A stretch of 64,000 nucleotides of DNA from Armatimonadetes bacterium 55-13 (GTDB lineage Bacteria; Armatimonadota; Fimbriimonadia; Fimbriimonadales; Fimbriimonadaceae): the NCBI GenBank assembly GCA_001898035.1, contig MKRX01000006.1, forward strand, positions 762,150-826,149, read 5' to 3'. Positions within the stretch are counted from its first letter, which is position 1. The number at the start of each line of letters is the position of its first letter. Both the position numbers and the translations under genes were made by a program. The notes beneath the pieces were generated by a model that was not told the DNA's origin, did no database searches, and saw only the letters and a program-made list of their open reading frames with translations. Shown one piece after another: positions 42,044-51,160 of the stretch.

Positions 42044-42908
42044 GATCAAGAAAGCCGAATCCAAGAGTCCGGCCACCAAAGAACAGATCGATCTCTTCAT
42101 CAAGAACAAGGTCGAGGAAGATCCGATCGGTGCGCTCAGACCAGCGGACATCAACGACGAGGATGTCTTGGGATGGCAACTACGGCAGAAGGGCGCAAGC
42201 AGCACGAAGCGGAGGAACTTCAGTCGCTTAAAGGCATTGCTGGCATACGTTGGCGTTCAAACCAAAGTGTCGCGGCCACCTGACACCGGCCACGCCAGGC
42301 GGCCACTGTCACCGAAGGAGAGAGACGACATTTCCATCCTCATGGCCCAAGCGGACGAACCCACCCGTCGGGCCATCATCATCGCTTTTGGAACGGGCCT
42401 GAGCCGCTCGGAAATTTGCGCACTCAAACACGAGGATCGAGATGGGGACGGTCTTTGGATTAGGCGCCGGGCGATTCAGACAAAAGGACGTCTCGATGTT
42501 GAGCCGGAGACGAAGACAGCACGCCGGCGAGCGTGGATCCCGATTCCCAAGCACGTCCGCGACATCGTTGGACCGCCAGCGTCCGGCTTCGCCCTCACTG
42601 ACTCGAAGGATCCCATAACTCCCCATGCTCTTACGAAGCGACTCCGCAAGGCCATGATCGGGACTCAGATCGAAAAGGTGCCGTACGCTGGCCTCCACAC
42701 GCTGCGGAGAACGTACGGAATGATCTTGCTCGAAAAGGGCGTGGAGGTCGTCACTGCGGCAGAGCTGATGAGACACGATCCGACGATGCTCTTGAAGGAG
42801 TACACACGATCAAGAATGGACCTGAAAACAGCCGCTATCAACATGGTCTTCGGAGACGACTCTGAAAGTGAAAGGACCCACCCAGGGACCCACGAAGCCG
42901 CAGTTTGA
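41811..42908 (+). CDS. int: Tyrosine recombinase (phage integrase)
   Basis: 365 residues. The catalytic domain has Arg in GTGLSRSEICALKHED, HTLRRTYGMILL (H-x-x-R), the late His in ELMRHDPTMLLKEYTRS and Tyr in the same segment. The N-terminal part resembles arm-binding domains (GEGTYEKLPSGKYRYIV). It ends 12 bases before the tRNA-Leu fragment, the usual position next to attP. Confidence 0.88.
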   Translation: MITMSGSGQKKSRAKGEGTYEKLPSGKYRYIVKKNHQTLKGPAEKSKTLAKEAWKTKFANPVAKNQPSLSTSAKTWAEIKKAESKSPATKEQIDLFIKNKVEEDPIGALRPADINDEDVLGWQLRQKGASSTKRRNFSRLKALLAYVGVQTKVSRPPDTGHARRPLSPKERDDISILMAQADEPTRRAIIIAFGTGLSRSEICALKHEDRDGDGLWIRRRAIQTKGRLDVEPETKTARRRAWIPIPKHVRDIVGPPASGFALTDSKDPITPHALTKRLRKAMIGTQIEKVPYAGLHTLRRTYGMILLEKGVEVVTAAELMRHDPTMLLKEYTRSRMDLKTAAINMVFGDDSESERTHPGTHEAAV

Positions 42909-42919
42909 ACCTAACAGCC

Positions 42920-42978
42920 TTACCTTGAGGTGGTAGTGCCCACAAGGCGTGAAGGTTCGAGTCCTTTCCCGCGCACCA
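42920..42978 (+). tRNA. attR: 3' fragment of tRNA-Leu(GAG)
   Basis: Anticodon arm TTACC-TTGAGGT-GGTAG (42920-42936, anticodon GAG at 42927-42929), class II variable arm (GCC...GGC), T-arm GAAGG-TTCGAGT-CCTTT, acceptor strand CCCGCGC, then A and an encoded CCA. The 5' half (acceptor and D-arm) is absent; integrase sequence lies there instead. This is the duplicated 3' end left by integration into a tRNA gene. The intact gene should lie left of the window. Confidence 0.85.
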
Positions 42979-42981
42979 ATC

Positions 42982-43030
42982 CCACGTCTGCTGCTTTAGA
43001 GTCAAGCTCTAGGTAGACGTGGAGTGATTT
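42982..43030 (+). terminator. Terminator of the tRNA-Leu gene
   Basis: CCACGTCT (42982-42989) pairs with AGACGTGG (43015-43022), with an inner TAGAG/CTCTA stem and ATTTTCC after. It probably ended the original tRNA transcript. Confidence 0.55.
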
Positions 43031-43110
43031 TCCGGCCTTTTGCAGTCTTCTTCGGCTTTGTTTGTCGTCAAGTCTGTCGTCACCGGTTGGCTTACCAGAA
43101 TCAGAAAAAG

Positions 43111-43145
43111 AATGGCCCCAGCGTATTGCCGGGGCCATTCTTTAA
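43111..43145 (-). terminator. Terminator behind the DUF2188 gene
   Basis: AATGGCCCC (43111-43119) and GGGGCCATT (43131-43139) form a strong stem. On the minus strand CTTTTTC follows at once; on the + strand CTTTAATT does, so it may work both ways. Confidence 0.8.
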
Positions 43146-43154
43146 TTGGGGGGC

Positions 43155-43406
43155 TTAGCCCTTGGACGACTCAGGATCATGACCGTGAGAGTCACGAGCC
43201 CTGATTTGTCCGTTATCTGTGCGATGAATGAACAACTCAGCTTCTGTGCGCACAGCCGCAGGTCTCCCGATGTTCTGGATCGCTTGTTGTTGTGTCTGGG
43301 CGCGTCCAATTACGGTTCCGCCCTGCGTCACTTTGTAACCATCGCTTCGGTTTCCCGAAACATGCACGTCTTTTCCTTTTGCCAAGGTTATTCTCCTTGC
43401 TGGCAC
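43155..43406 (-). CDS. DUF2188 protein
   Basis: 83 residues. The sequence KDVHVSGNRSDGYKVTQGG, then AELFIHRTDNGQIRARDSHG and DPESSKG matches the small DUF2188 family. Function is unknown. It is the first gene beyond attR and probably belongs to the host. Confidence 0.75.
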   Translation of the reverse strand: MPARRITLAKGKDVHVSGNRSDGYKVTQGGTVIGRAQTQQQAIQNIGRPAAVRTEAELFIHRTDNGQIRARDSHGHDPESSKG

Positions 43407-43544
43407 AATGAATCAGGCTTGGTGCCAGGTTCTGATTACAGCCTGATTATTAGCTGGTCGAGTGGGCGATTGATCGAATCAACCGCCCAAGCCTCAGAGC
43501 CAGATACGTATTACCCATGCCTACAGAGGCATCCGGCTCCTTAG

Positions 43545-43691
43545 CTACTCGTTTACGTCCACCCAGATGGCGAACGCCTTCTTACCATACTGCCAGGCAT
43601 AAATCTTCTCTTTCGTTCCAGGGTGGATATACCACGCCCGAAAGATGAGCTTCTTCTGCTTGGGTTCCGGCTCTTCAGACTTTCTTTCCAT
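43545..43691 (-). CDS. Small basic protein, 48 residues
   Basis: Short ORF: MERKSEEPEPKQKKLIFRAW, ending in KKAFAIWVDVNE. The charged start and compact beta-like end look like a genuine small protein, although no strong Shine-Dalgarno site is visible. Neighbour of DUF2188. The stretch 43407-43544 holds nothing I can support. Confidence 0.45.
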   Translation of the reverse strand: MERKSEEPEPKQKKLIFRAWYIHPGTKEKIYAWQYGKKAFAIWVDVNE

Positions 43692-43822
43692 TACTGGCCC
43701 CCTAAGGAGTAGTAGGACGGGGCAGCTTACAAAGAGCTAGCTACGCTGCCATTGTCAAAGATGGCCGAACGTGGTACTATTAACTTGTCTAAGGTAAATA
43801 GCAGCTAGCCGTTTCGGCCAAT

Positions 43823-43850
43823 AGCGAGGGCTTGCATGGCTTCCCTCGCT
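43823..43850 (-). terminator. Hairpin downstream of the ImmA/IrrE gene
   Basis: AGCGAGGG and CCCTCGCT form an 8-base-pair stem 41 bases after the stop of the minus-strand gene. No T-run follows, so termination there is uncertain. Confidence 0.35.
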
Positions 43851-43890
43851 AAGCTGTTCCAGGGGGCTCCCCTTCGAGGCTTTAGTTAAG

Positions 43891-44949
43891 CTACCTCGAT
43901 ATTTGGCCCTCCAAGAAACTCTCCACGGGTTCAAGATAGGATCGCATCTGACTGTACGGAATCCACTTGTCCCGCTGTAACCTCCCAGTGATGATTCCGG
44001 GATGTCGGCGGATTCTTCGGGCGAATTCCCGAACCATTGCAGGGGTAAAGAATCCATCAGCTTGGTCAATAAACTGTCGATAGGCTGAGGAAGGTATCAA
44101 AGCTCCTTGAGCAAATCGGTCGGCTTCGATTTCCTCTCGGTTGGCGAAGTCAGAATCGAGCGCGTCAAGTCGCGAGCCGCTGTGACCATGGACTAAGTGA
44201 CCACACTCGTGCAGAAGGGTGAACCAGAACCAATCCACTCGGTTGAAGCGGAGAGTTAGGGCGATGATTGGTCCATGGTTGTCCCGAATTAGCGCCCCAT
44301 CGAGTTTGGTCCCTGGTATCTGCGGCAAGTAAACGACCCGTATGCCTAGGTCTCTTAGAATGGACTTAACATGACTGACCCCGTTGGCTTCCGCAAGAAG
44401 CGGTTCTATCGCCTGGAGGAGACCCTCTATGTTCAAAGGTCCGAGACCTTCCTGGTTGGAAGCAATGTGTTCCACCTGCCTCACCCAAATATCGCTGGCG
44501 ATTGTGTGGGACTCCGTTTGGAACTTCGCTCGGAAGCTGACCTCAAAACTGCGGGGTACGTAATCCAAGAGTGACTCGACTCCCAATAGATTAGCAAGGG
44601 ACTCTTCCCGCTCCGCAGCTGTCTTCCCTTCAATCCAGCCCAGTTTCGCAGCTTCACGGAGCGGAAACCGATTTGCTAAGTCTCGTCTGCGCCGCACTTC
44701 GTCCCCAATAGATTGGGCACTCCTTATCTGCGCCAGCCGGTAAGCCGTTTCTGCCCGCAGGAGTTCTTCCGCAGTTATTGGCAGGGCAGCCTCAAGAAGC
44801 ACGGCGGTATCGGGGGTTACGGGTCGAACCCCCCTAATGATATCGCTTACAACTTGTGTCGGCTTCCCCATCACCATTGCCAAATCCGCCTGTGACCAAC
44901 CTTCCTTCGCTAACAGGTTCTGAATGATCTGCCCGGGTCTTTCCACCAT
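43891..44949 (-). CDS. XRE HTH plus ImmA/IrrE metallopeptidase
   Basis: 352 residues from the ATG at 44949 (GGAG 7 bases upstream; a GTG at 45006 is in frame). HigA-like HTH at about 7-50 (GWSQADLAMVMGKPTQVVSD). The peptidase part has HECGH in TLLHECGHLVHGHSG and EEIEADRFAQGALIP. Such proteins control mobile elements or act as antitoxins and stress regulators. It stands alone outside attR, so it may be a host gene or a relic of another element. Confidence 0.85.
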   Translation of the reverse strand: MVERPGQIIQNLLAKEGWSQADLAMVMGKPTQVVSDIIRGVRPVTPDTAVLLEAALPITAEELLRAETAYRLAQIRSAQSIGDEVRRRRDLANRFPLREAAKLGWIEGKTAAEREESLANLLGVESLLDYVPRSFEVSFRAKFQTESHTIASDIWVRQVEHIASNQEGLGPLNIEGLLQAIEPLLAEANGVSHVKSILRDLGIRVVYLPQIPGTKLDGALIRDNHGPIIALTLRFNRVDWFWFTLLHECGHLVHGHSGSRLDALDSDFANREEIEADRFAQGALIPSSAYRQFIDQADGFFTPAMVREFARRIRRHPGIITGRLQRDKWIPYSQMRSYLEPVESFLEGQISR

Positions 44950-45006
44950 ATAGCCGCTCCATCTTACCTGATGCGTTTTCCCAAAGGGGAACTCTGCGAA
45001 GTACAC

Positions 45007-45804
45007 GATTTTTGTTTACTTCGACTATTGGACGTACCAGGGTGAGAGTTAGATGCTCATCGTCAGTTTTTTTTCTGATGTGGGCCTATTTTATATCTAC
45101 ACTGCACCATCTCTGCGAACGCTCCTGATCCAAGTGCACATTGCCCCCTATGCAAGACGAACAAGATGTGGCGATCTGCCGAGTGGGAAATCTCTGGATC
45201 ATTCTCCCAATCAATTTTGAGGATCGTGCCAGGAGGGATACAACTAGCGGCATGTCCCCTCCCTCGAACACAGGGCAGACCATAGTGTTGAGTGCATGTA
45301 GTCGAAATACCTCGGTGCTTACCCCCAAAGGCTGCACGGATTTGTTTTCATGCGCGTGAGAAAAAGCACTTCATTGTCGCAATCGTTGTTCCCGCAGGAA
45401 ACGAGTGCTAAAAGGTCAGTGGCAAAGTCTCGGGATTGGAAAGAAGTCCCGTTTGGTCAGCCCCTTCCTGGTCAAAGCCAACCGCCCACTCGCCTCATTT
45501 GGACTCGCTAGTGCTTCTTAGTGGCAGACTGAGCATTCCGGCCGGGAAGTCATCGCGTAGAAAACGAACAGTGGGTTTCAGTCCTCTCCAGCGTACCATT
45601 CCTTTCTTTGGTTGAACTGACCCTGCAGTTTTTGCCTTGAGTCAAAGGGATTCTCCAAGGTGTCCACAAACCTTTCCCACTTCAAATCGAAGGCATGAGA
45701 AGCTCCGTTTTCATCCCCCTTCACATAAAAAGGCAGTGAGTCGCGATTCCTATGGAGTACCAAAAGCGGTAATCATCGCGTCGAATAGGTGGTAGGCCTC
45801 ACAA
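45007..45804. other. 800 bp without a supportable gene
   Basis: Only short, mutually overlapping reading frames are present (for example 72 codons at 45141 and 83 codons on the other strand), none with family features or a good ribosome site. A 61-codon minus frame at 45578-45763 (LPFYVKGDENGASHAFDLKW) looks somewhat protein-like and might be the remnant of a larger gene. Confidence 0.4.
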
Positions 45805-46743
45805 ATGACAACCACAAAGCAGGTCAGGAAGATAAGATCAGCCCCATGGGCTATTGTCCTCCTCCTGACCGTGGGTTGTGGGCACATGACTTCGGTGCCG
45901 CTCGTAAGTTCTATCGGAGACAAGACTGGATCGAGCGATCAATCAAAGCCTGAAGTCGAGGCAATCACGAAAGATCACAAAAAGTCTAAGCTGGTATCTC
46001 CCGCCGGAGCCGCCTATGCCGCAAGAGGGCGCGAGCTATTGAAAAAGGGCGATAAAAAGGGCTACGTAAGGAGTCTCTTGGTCTCTTACTCTATCGACAA
46101 GAATGATAAGTTCGTTCCTCTAGAGCTAGCTCAGTTCTACTATTTTGCCAGAGATTACAAGAGTGCGTTGCCCTTTTATCGGGATGTGACTCAATCGAAT
46201 CCTAAGATCAACTCGTCCATGGAAAGCGACCCAAGATGCCTGGCGCCTTATGGTGAGTGGGAACTTCTGTTTGGCGATAAAGAAGCCGGTGTGGATGCTA
46301 TTCACAGAGCCCAAGCTGCTTACAACATTCGCTATCCGAAACTCGGTGGTATCGAAGCACGCTTTGGCAATACCGTCAGAGAGTTGCGCGCTCAATCTCA
46401 TTATCTCGTCGGACGGATTCTTCAAAGTGGTGGACAAGTTGATCGTGCGAGGAGTGAGCTTCTTGAATCCGTCACCTTGGCCCCAAACAACCAGGAAGTT
46501 AAGCTTATTCTTGCCACAGACCTGGACAGGACTCTTCCCTATCGTTCGGAAGAAGCCCTTAAGCTCTACAAGACCATAGCGAATTCGAAGAACAGAGAGA
46601 TCGCGAAGGAGGCGGAAATAGCCGAAAAGCGGCTGGAACGATACAAGAAGATTCACGGATCGTTTGATCCCATCGATCCAAAGACCGGCAAGAAAATGAT
46701 TTGGAATCCTGAAACCCATCGCTATGAGGTGGCAGCCGGTTAA
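45805..46743 (+). CDS. TPR-type lipoprotein
   Basis: 312 residues. The start has a basic region and a lipobox (IVLLLTVGC). Then come helical repeats of TPR type (VPLELAQFYYFARDYKSALP, HYLVGRILQSGGQVDRARSE, EALKLYKTIANSKNREIAKE). It probably scaffolds a periplasmic complex. Function unknown. Confidence 0.7.
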   Translation: MTTTKQVRKIRSAPWAIVLLLTVGCGHMTSVPLVSSIGDKTGSSDQSKPEVEAITKDHKKSKLVSPAGAAYAARGRELLKKGDKKGYVRSLLVSYSIDKNDKFVPLELAQFYYFARDYKSALPFYRDVTQSNPKINSSMESDPRCLAPYGEWELLFGDKEAGVDAIHRAQAAYNIRYPKLGGIEARFGNTVRELRAQSHYLVGRILQSGGQVDRARSELLESVTLAPNNQEVKLILATDLDRTLPYRSEEALKLYKTIANSKNREIAKEAEIAEKRLERYKKIHGSFDPIDPKTGKKMIWNPETHRYEVAAG

Positions 46744-47045
46744 CGTCATGGGTGCACAGCGATTCCGATGATCAAGGAGGGCTGTGCACGCGTTACAAAC
46801 TCGCCTTACTCTCGGTCCAGCACAAACGAGGCTCCAGACATCTTCTCCGCAGCCAGAATCGGAAAATAAACAAATAGAATTTCCCTCCGTCGCACAGAGA
46901 AAACGTCGGCAACCAATTTTCTACTGATTGAGATCCACGACTCAAAAACCCAAGTGTTCCTAAATTCAAGGCCATCCGTCATGTGCACGTGTTGGCGGTA
47001 GGGCCGGGGCATTTCTGCCACTACCCCACCGCCAAAGTGGACCCC
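46744..47045. other. Intergenic stretch, nothing recognised
   Basis: About 300 bases between two lipoprotein genes. Only small frames that overlap each other; no clear promoter, repeat or RNA. Confidence 0.4.
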
Positions 47046-47447
47046 CTAGTCTTGCCGACCAAGCGTGAAGGTCGTTTCGATACTTCCGCTCGTCAGCGCT
47101 CCCTTGAGCTTATTCCCGCCATTGGAGAACTTAAGCTCCCCGGTGAATTGCACCGCAGAAGAGCCTTCGTACTCAAATGTGCCGGAGACCTTGCCATTCG
47201 ACTGAACCTGCCCGGCGATTACCCCATTGAGATCATTGGTATCGTCGCGAATCGTCCCGTCGATCACACCCGACTCGTCAATGCGGATGAAGCTGCTGCC
47301 TTCGCTGTCGTCGCTGGCGGTCCAGAGTCCCTCATATAAGCCTGCGAACCGACTGATGAGAGAGGTGTCTCCGCCACCGCCACCGCTACCACCACATCCC
47401 ACGACCAAGAGCGAAATCAGAATCAAGAACAGTTGCCTTTTTCTCAT
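47046..47447 (-). CDS. Small secreted lipoprotein, beta-rich
   Basis: 133 residues with a lipobox (LILISLLVVGC) and a Gly-rich linker (GGSGGGGG). A repetitive beta domain follows (IDESGVIDGTIRDDTNDLNG, GKVSGTFEYEGSSAVQFTGE). Function unknown. Confidence 0.65.
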   Translation of the reverse strand: MRKRQLFLILISLLVVGCGGSGGGGGDTSLISRFAGLYEGLWTASDDSEGSSFIRIDESGVIDGTIRDDTNDLNGVIAGQVQSNGKVSGTFEYEGSSAVQFTGELKFSNGGNKLKGALTSGSIETTFTLGRQD

Positions 47448-47560
47448 GCTAGATCGACCGTTTCGGGATCGATCCAGATCGCCAATTATCGTTGGGTGCG
47501 CCCCAACCAGAGTTAGGACTTTCCCCCACTGCGGTAGGCATTTCCGTAGGCCTCAATAAA

Positions 47561-47576
47561 TGCGTGCGCACGCATA
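47561..47576. promoter_or_regulatory. Candidate MarR operator
   Basis: Perfect 16-base palindrome ATGCGTGCGCACGCAT 25 bases before the marR-type gene, followed by TATGATATGATT (possible -10). MarR proteins usually repress their own operon through such sites. Confidence 0.6.
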
Positions 47577-47601
47577 TGATATGATTGATGCATAAACGGT
47601 A

Positions 47602-48045
47602 ATGAGTGAACTAAGAACCCTCTTCGACTTAATCGGCGTGCTCGCTCGCAAGAGGTATCAAACGGCCGACCGTCTCTTTGCCACCTTGGGGCTGAACCAT
47701 ACCGAGGCCCGCCTGCTCACCCTCTTGAATGCAGAGGCCAATGCCGTGAGTCAGGATGTGCTCTCTCAAAAGGTGTATGTGGATCGGAGCAACGTGGGGC
47801 GAGCTTTGGATCGGCTCGCCCGAGAGAACTATCTCGTCAAGCGCAAAGACCCCTCCGATAAGAGGGCAAATCTAGTCTTAATCACCGACAAGGGACGGAC
47901 CACGGCCCAGGAAATCCGAAGGTTGGGAGATGAAATGGCGACGACCTTCTTTGGGGATCTTACCGAGGATGAGGCGGGGCAGATTGTCCGCATGCTGCGA
48001 CAATCAGAAACCAAGGGGGACCCGATCCATGACGAGAACCTCTAA
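47602..48045 (+). CDS. MarR-family regulator
   Basis: 147 residues. Winged helix: LGLNHTEARLLTLLNAEANA, VSQDVLSQKVYVDRSNVGRA, LDRLARENYLVKRKDPSDKR. The wing DKRANLVLITDKG is typical. It begins an operon with an efflux pump, so it probably senses a drug-like ligand and represses the pump. A palindrome lies upstream. Confidence 0.88.
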   Translation: MSELRTLFDLIGVLARKRYQTADRLFATLGLNHTEARLLTLLNAEANAVSQDVLSQKVYVDRSNVGRALDRLARENYLVKRKDPSDKRANLVLITDKGRTTAQEIRRLGDEMATTFFGDLTEDEAGQIVRMLRQSETKGDPIHDENL

Positions 48046-49471
48046 TCTATCAGCGACTCCCGCGCTGGTTGGGCTTTCGCTCGCCATGCTGATGTCATCG
48101 CTCGATACCAGCATCGCGAATGCGAGTCTTCCAACCTTGGCGCAGACGTTTAAGGCATCTTTCCAAGCCGTTCAATGGATCGTCTTGGCCTACCTGTTGA
48201 CCGTGACGACGCTCATTGTGAGCGTCGGGCGTTTGGGAGACGTTCTTGGGCGGAAGCGGTTGCTGATTTTAGGAACCGCCATCTTCACCTTTGCGTCCGC
48301 CCTCTGCGGACTTTCCCCCTCGCTCGGGGTTCTCATCCTCGCTCGGGCAGGACAAGGTCTGGGAGCCGCCATGATGATGTCGATGACGCTGGCGGTGGTT
48401 GGCGAGACGGTGCCAAAGGAAAAGACCGGAGCCGCCATGGGGTTGCTTGGCGTCATGTCCGCCGTCGGAACGGCCCTGGGCCCTTCTTTGGGTGGAATTC
48501 TCACGTCTTACCTCGGCTGGCGAACTCTCTTTCTCGTGAATCTGCCCATCGGTGTGGCTGCTCTTGTGCTTATTGCTCAAAACGTTCCCATGGACCAAGG
48601 AGCAAGCCCCGCTAAAAGGATGGGGTTCGACGGATTGGGCACGACCCTGCTCGGCATTACCCTGGCTGCCTACGCGTTGGCCATGACCTGGGGTAGGGGG
48701 CAGTTTGGACCCCTCAACATGGCTCTTCTGTTGGCCACGTCGGTTGGGTTGGTTTTGTTCCTTCTGGTTCAGAGACGCGTTAAGTCGCCTCTGATCCATC
48801 TGAATACATTCCGCGAACCCATACTCCGGGGCGGTCTCCTTGGTAGCTTGCTCGTTTCCACGGTCTTGATGTCCACGTTAGTCGTTGGCCCCTTTTATCT
48901 CTCCAGGGCGCTTCACCTGAATGCCGCTCAAGTGGGTTTTGCTCTTTCGGTTGGGCCAGTTGTGGTTGCCCTCTCAGGAATTCCCGCGGGGCGTATGAGT
49001 GATCGTTGGGGGGCTCAGCGGCTTGTCTTCTTTGGCCTCTTCGGTGTCGCCATCGGTTCTCTGCTGATGGTTCTCTTACCGACGGAGACCGGAATTCTTG
49101 GGTATCTCCTCGCCATTGTTGTGATGACCAGCGGATACTCCGCTTTCCAAACCGCCAACAACGCCATGGTCATAGGAGGCATTGAGCTGGAGCGGCGAGG
49201 AGTGATCTCTGGCATGTTGAACCTGAGCCGGAATTTGGGACTCATCACCGGAACCTCCGTCATGGGAGCCATCTTTTCAATCACCAGCGCTTCCGATTCA
49301 CCCCTTACTTCACCCGGCCAACTGAGTTTCGGTCTGCGCATGACGTTTGCCGTGGGGTTTGTTTTGATGGTCATCGCCATCGGCGCCGCTTTCCTTGGTC
49401 ATCGGGCCACCAAGCGGAAGGCTCCCCTCCGCTTTTCAATGTTCGACGAACATAGAACAAGTGTGCAATAA
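48029..49471 (+). CDS. MFS multidrug efflux pump, DHA2 (14-TM) type
   Basis: 480 residues. Membrane segments run throughout; motif A is [13 protein letters not shown], and [19 protein letters not shown] and [15 protein letters not shown] are typical of EmrB/QacA-like pumps. The ATG at 48029 lies inside the end of the marR-type gene with AAGGGGG upstream. It exports toxic compounds with proton influx. Confidence 0.9.
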   Translation: MTRTSNLSATPALVGLSLAMLMSSLDTSIANASLPTLAQTFKASFQAVQWIVLAYLLTVTTLIVSVGRLGDVLGRKRLLILGTAIFTFASALCGLSPSLGVLILARAGQGLGAAMMMSMTLAVVGETVPKEKTGAAMGLLGVMSAVGTALGPSLGGILTSYLGWRTLFLVNLPIGVAALVLIAQNVPMDQGASPAKRMGFDGLGTTLLGITLAAYALAMTWGRGQFGPLNMALLLATSVGLVLFLLVQRRVKSPLIHLNTFREPILRGGLLGSLLVSTVLMSTLVVGPFYLSRALHLNAAQVGFALSVGPVVVALSGIPAGRMSDRWGAQRLVFFGLFGVAIGSLLMVLLPTETGILGYLLAIVVMTSGYSAFQTANNAMVIGGIELERRGVISGMLNLSRNLGLITGTSVMGAIFSITSASDSPLTSPGQLSFGLRMTFAVGFVLMVIAIGAAFLGHRATKRKAPLRFSMFDEHRTSVQ

Positions 49472-49812
49472 TGAGATCAATGGAGATGGATCGTTCCGAC
49501 TTCTGCGACGGCGCACTTCCTCATCCCGAGGTGGAAGAATTGACGCTGACTCATGTGCTTCACGCCCTCAGCGACCCCGTTCGCCTCAGCGTTGTCGCCC
49601 AGCTTAAGGGTGAGCGCGGTCCAGAAATCCCCTGTGGCACCTTCGACTATAACGTCGCCAAATCGACCTTCTCCCATCACATCAAGGTATTGAGAGAGGC
49701 GGGCGTACTTCGCGTGCGGCAAGAGGGAACGCGAAGCATGACTTCGCTCCGAGAAGCGGATCTGGAATCTCGATTCCCAGGCCTTCTTGCTGCCATCATG
49801 CAAAACGTCTAA
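49471..49812 (+). CDS. ArsR-family regulator
   Basis: 113 residues with the ArsR winged helix: [40 protein letters not shown]. Its start overlaps the pump stop (TAATG). Cys residues at DFCDG and IPCGT could sense metals or thiols, but the usual ELCVCDL site is missing. A second regulator in the same efflux operon is unusual. Confidence 0.85.
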   Translation: MRSMEMDRSDFCDGALPHPEVEELTLTHVLHALSDPVRLSVVAQLKGERGPEIPCGTFDYNVAKSTFSHHIKVLREAGVLRVRQEGTRSMTSLREADLESRFPGLLAAIMQNV

Positions 49813-50468
49813 CCGGGCGAATCGTCCGAGCGGACCGAGAGAATTCTCACCGGCAATTCAGAGCCATGGGCGGGCGCATATCCATGGGCCTCCGCGCTCC
49901 AAAAGGTCGCGCATTCTCCCACTTCCAGTCGAGTCTCTTGCTCCCCTACCGACAAAAGGAGTGAGCCGGAAAGCACGTAAACCATCTCTTCTCCCGGGTG
50001 GCTCCGTTTCTCGCTCGCCTCATAGATCTCCAGAAGCGCGGGCAGGAGTCGCCCGTTCTCCAACCGCGCCCGAATCATCATGAGCGGCACCTTCGCCGCT
50101 TGATGGCGCTCCTCTAAGGAAAGATCTCCCAAAGGGCCTGCACCGAAGTCGGTCATGTCGAACCACTGATCGTCTTCTCGGCGATGCACGGCGATCGACT
50201 GCCCAATCGATTCCTCGGGATTGGTCAGCCCCGCCAGGTGCAAGCCCATCGCCGCGCAAACCTTGACGATGGTGCCAAAGTGCCCCGGCTCGCCCTTTTC
50301 GAGTCGAACGATGGAGTTCTTACTTAGTCCGGCCAATGCCGCCAAGTCGCGAATGGAGCGGTTCTGTCGTAATCGCGCCCGCCGCAGCCGTTGCCCTAAA
50401 ACCGAGGGTGGCAACGCCCGAACCGCTTGTTCCAACGCCTTTTCCGCGGAAGCGGATCGCTTTTCCAT
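49809..50468 (-). CDS. XRE HTH plus cupin regulator
   Basis: 219 residues. HTH at 24-65 ([20 protein letters not shown]), cupin at about 135-215 ([36 protein letters not shown]). This class senses small molecules through the cupin. It converges on the ArsR gene with a 4-base overlap. Confidence 0.85.
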   Translation of the reverse strand: MEKRSASAEKALEQAVRALPPSVLGQRLRRARLRQNRSIRDLAALAGLSKNSIVRLEKGEPGHFGTIVKVCAAMGLHLAGLTNPEESIGQSIAVHRREDDQWFDMTDFGAGPLGDLSLEERHQAAKVPLMMIRARLENGRLLPALLEIYEASEKRSHPGEEMVYVLSGSLLLSVGEQETRLEVGECATFWSAEAHGYAPAHGSELPVRILSVRSDDSPG

Positions 50469-50490
50469 GCCGCTCGGAAGTTACCCGGAG

Positions 50491-51141
50491 CTAGCTCTTC
50501 ACCGGAACGAATCGACCATTCGGCAATTCTCGCAAGCGAACGATTTCGGTGTTGGCAACCCGTACCTTGCCCACTGGCTTCTTGCCTTCCAACATCTCCA
50601 GCATTCGAGATCCCTGCAACCCGTGGCCGACCATCAGAATCGTCTTCCCGCTATTGGAATAATCTTTCATCGCCAACTTGTAGGCCAGAGCAACCTGTCG
50701 CATCCCATCGTTGTAGGTGGGAGCATCGATGTAGCGGTCGCCGCCATTCCGCAATCGGTAGTACGGAGCAAGCCAGCTGGGCGGATCGATCTTCGAGCCG
50801 AATCGAACCTGAGGCAAGGCAGGCTTCCTCCGGGCCACACCCACTTGGTGACAAACCTCATAGAGTTCGGGCCAAATGGTCGCCGTCTGCCGCGTCTGAC
50901 TCAAATAAGGGGCCAAAGTCTTCAACGCGCGGTCGGAAGGGCTGACGACGATGGCGTCAAAGTGCATCTGCTTCAACCGCTGCGTGAGCTTGGAGACCTG
51001 TTTCTCTCCCAGTTGGGAGAACGAATTTAGGGTCTTCGTGTTATACCGACCGGTTGCGTTCGCCACCGTTTCGGCGTGCCGAACGAACACGATCTCCGTG
51101 GGCCTTGGCGCCATGGCCAAGAGAGCGAGGAGCAATGGCAT
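50491..51141 (-). CDS. Histidine phosphatase superfamily protein
   Basis: 216 residues. After a short signal-like start (MPLLLALLAMAPRP), the RHG-type motif FVRHAETVANATGRYNTKTL gives the catalytic His, with VVSPSDRALKTLAPYL and LMVGHGLQGSRML later. It is a phosphatase of unknown substrate, possibly exported. Confidence 0.82.
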   Translation of the reverse strand: MPLLLALLAMAPRPTEIVFVRHAETVANATGRYNTKTLNSFSQLGEKQVSKLTQRLKQMHFDAIVVSPSDRALKTLAPYLSQTRQTATIWPELYEVCHQVGVARRKPALPQVRFGSKIDPPSWLAPYYRLRNGGDRYIDAPTYNDGMRQVALAYKLAMKDYSNSGKTILMVGHGLQGSRMLEMLEGKKPVGKVRVANTEIVRLRELPNGRFVPVKS

Positions 51142-51160
51142 ACGAGAAAGAATTTACCGC

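Noticed and set aside
1-43000. CRISPR array or insertion sequence in the prophage
   Set aside because: No regularly spaced identical repeats with unique spacers and no transposase frame were seen. The iterons and protein repeats do not fit a CRISPR pattern.
45086-45359. Overlapping frames on both strands (83 and 72 codons)
   Set aside because: They exclude each other, lack family features and ribosome sites, so neither is annotated.
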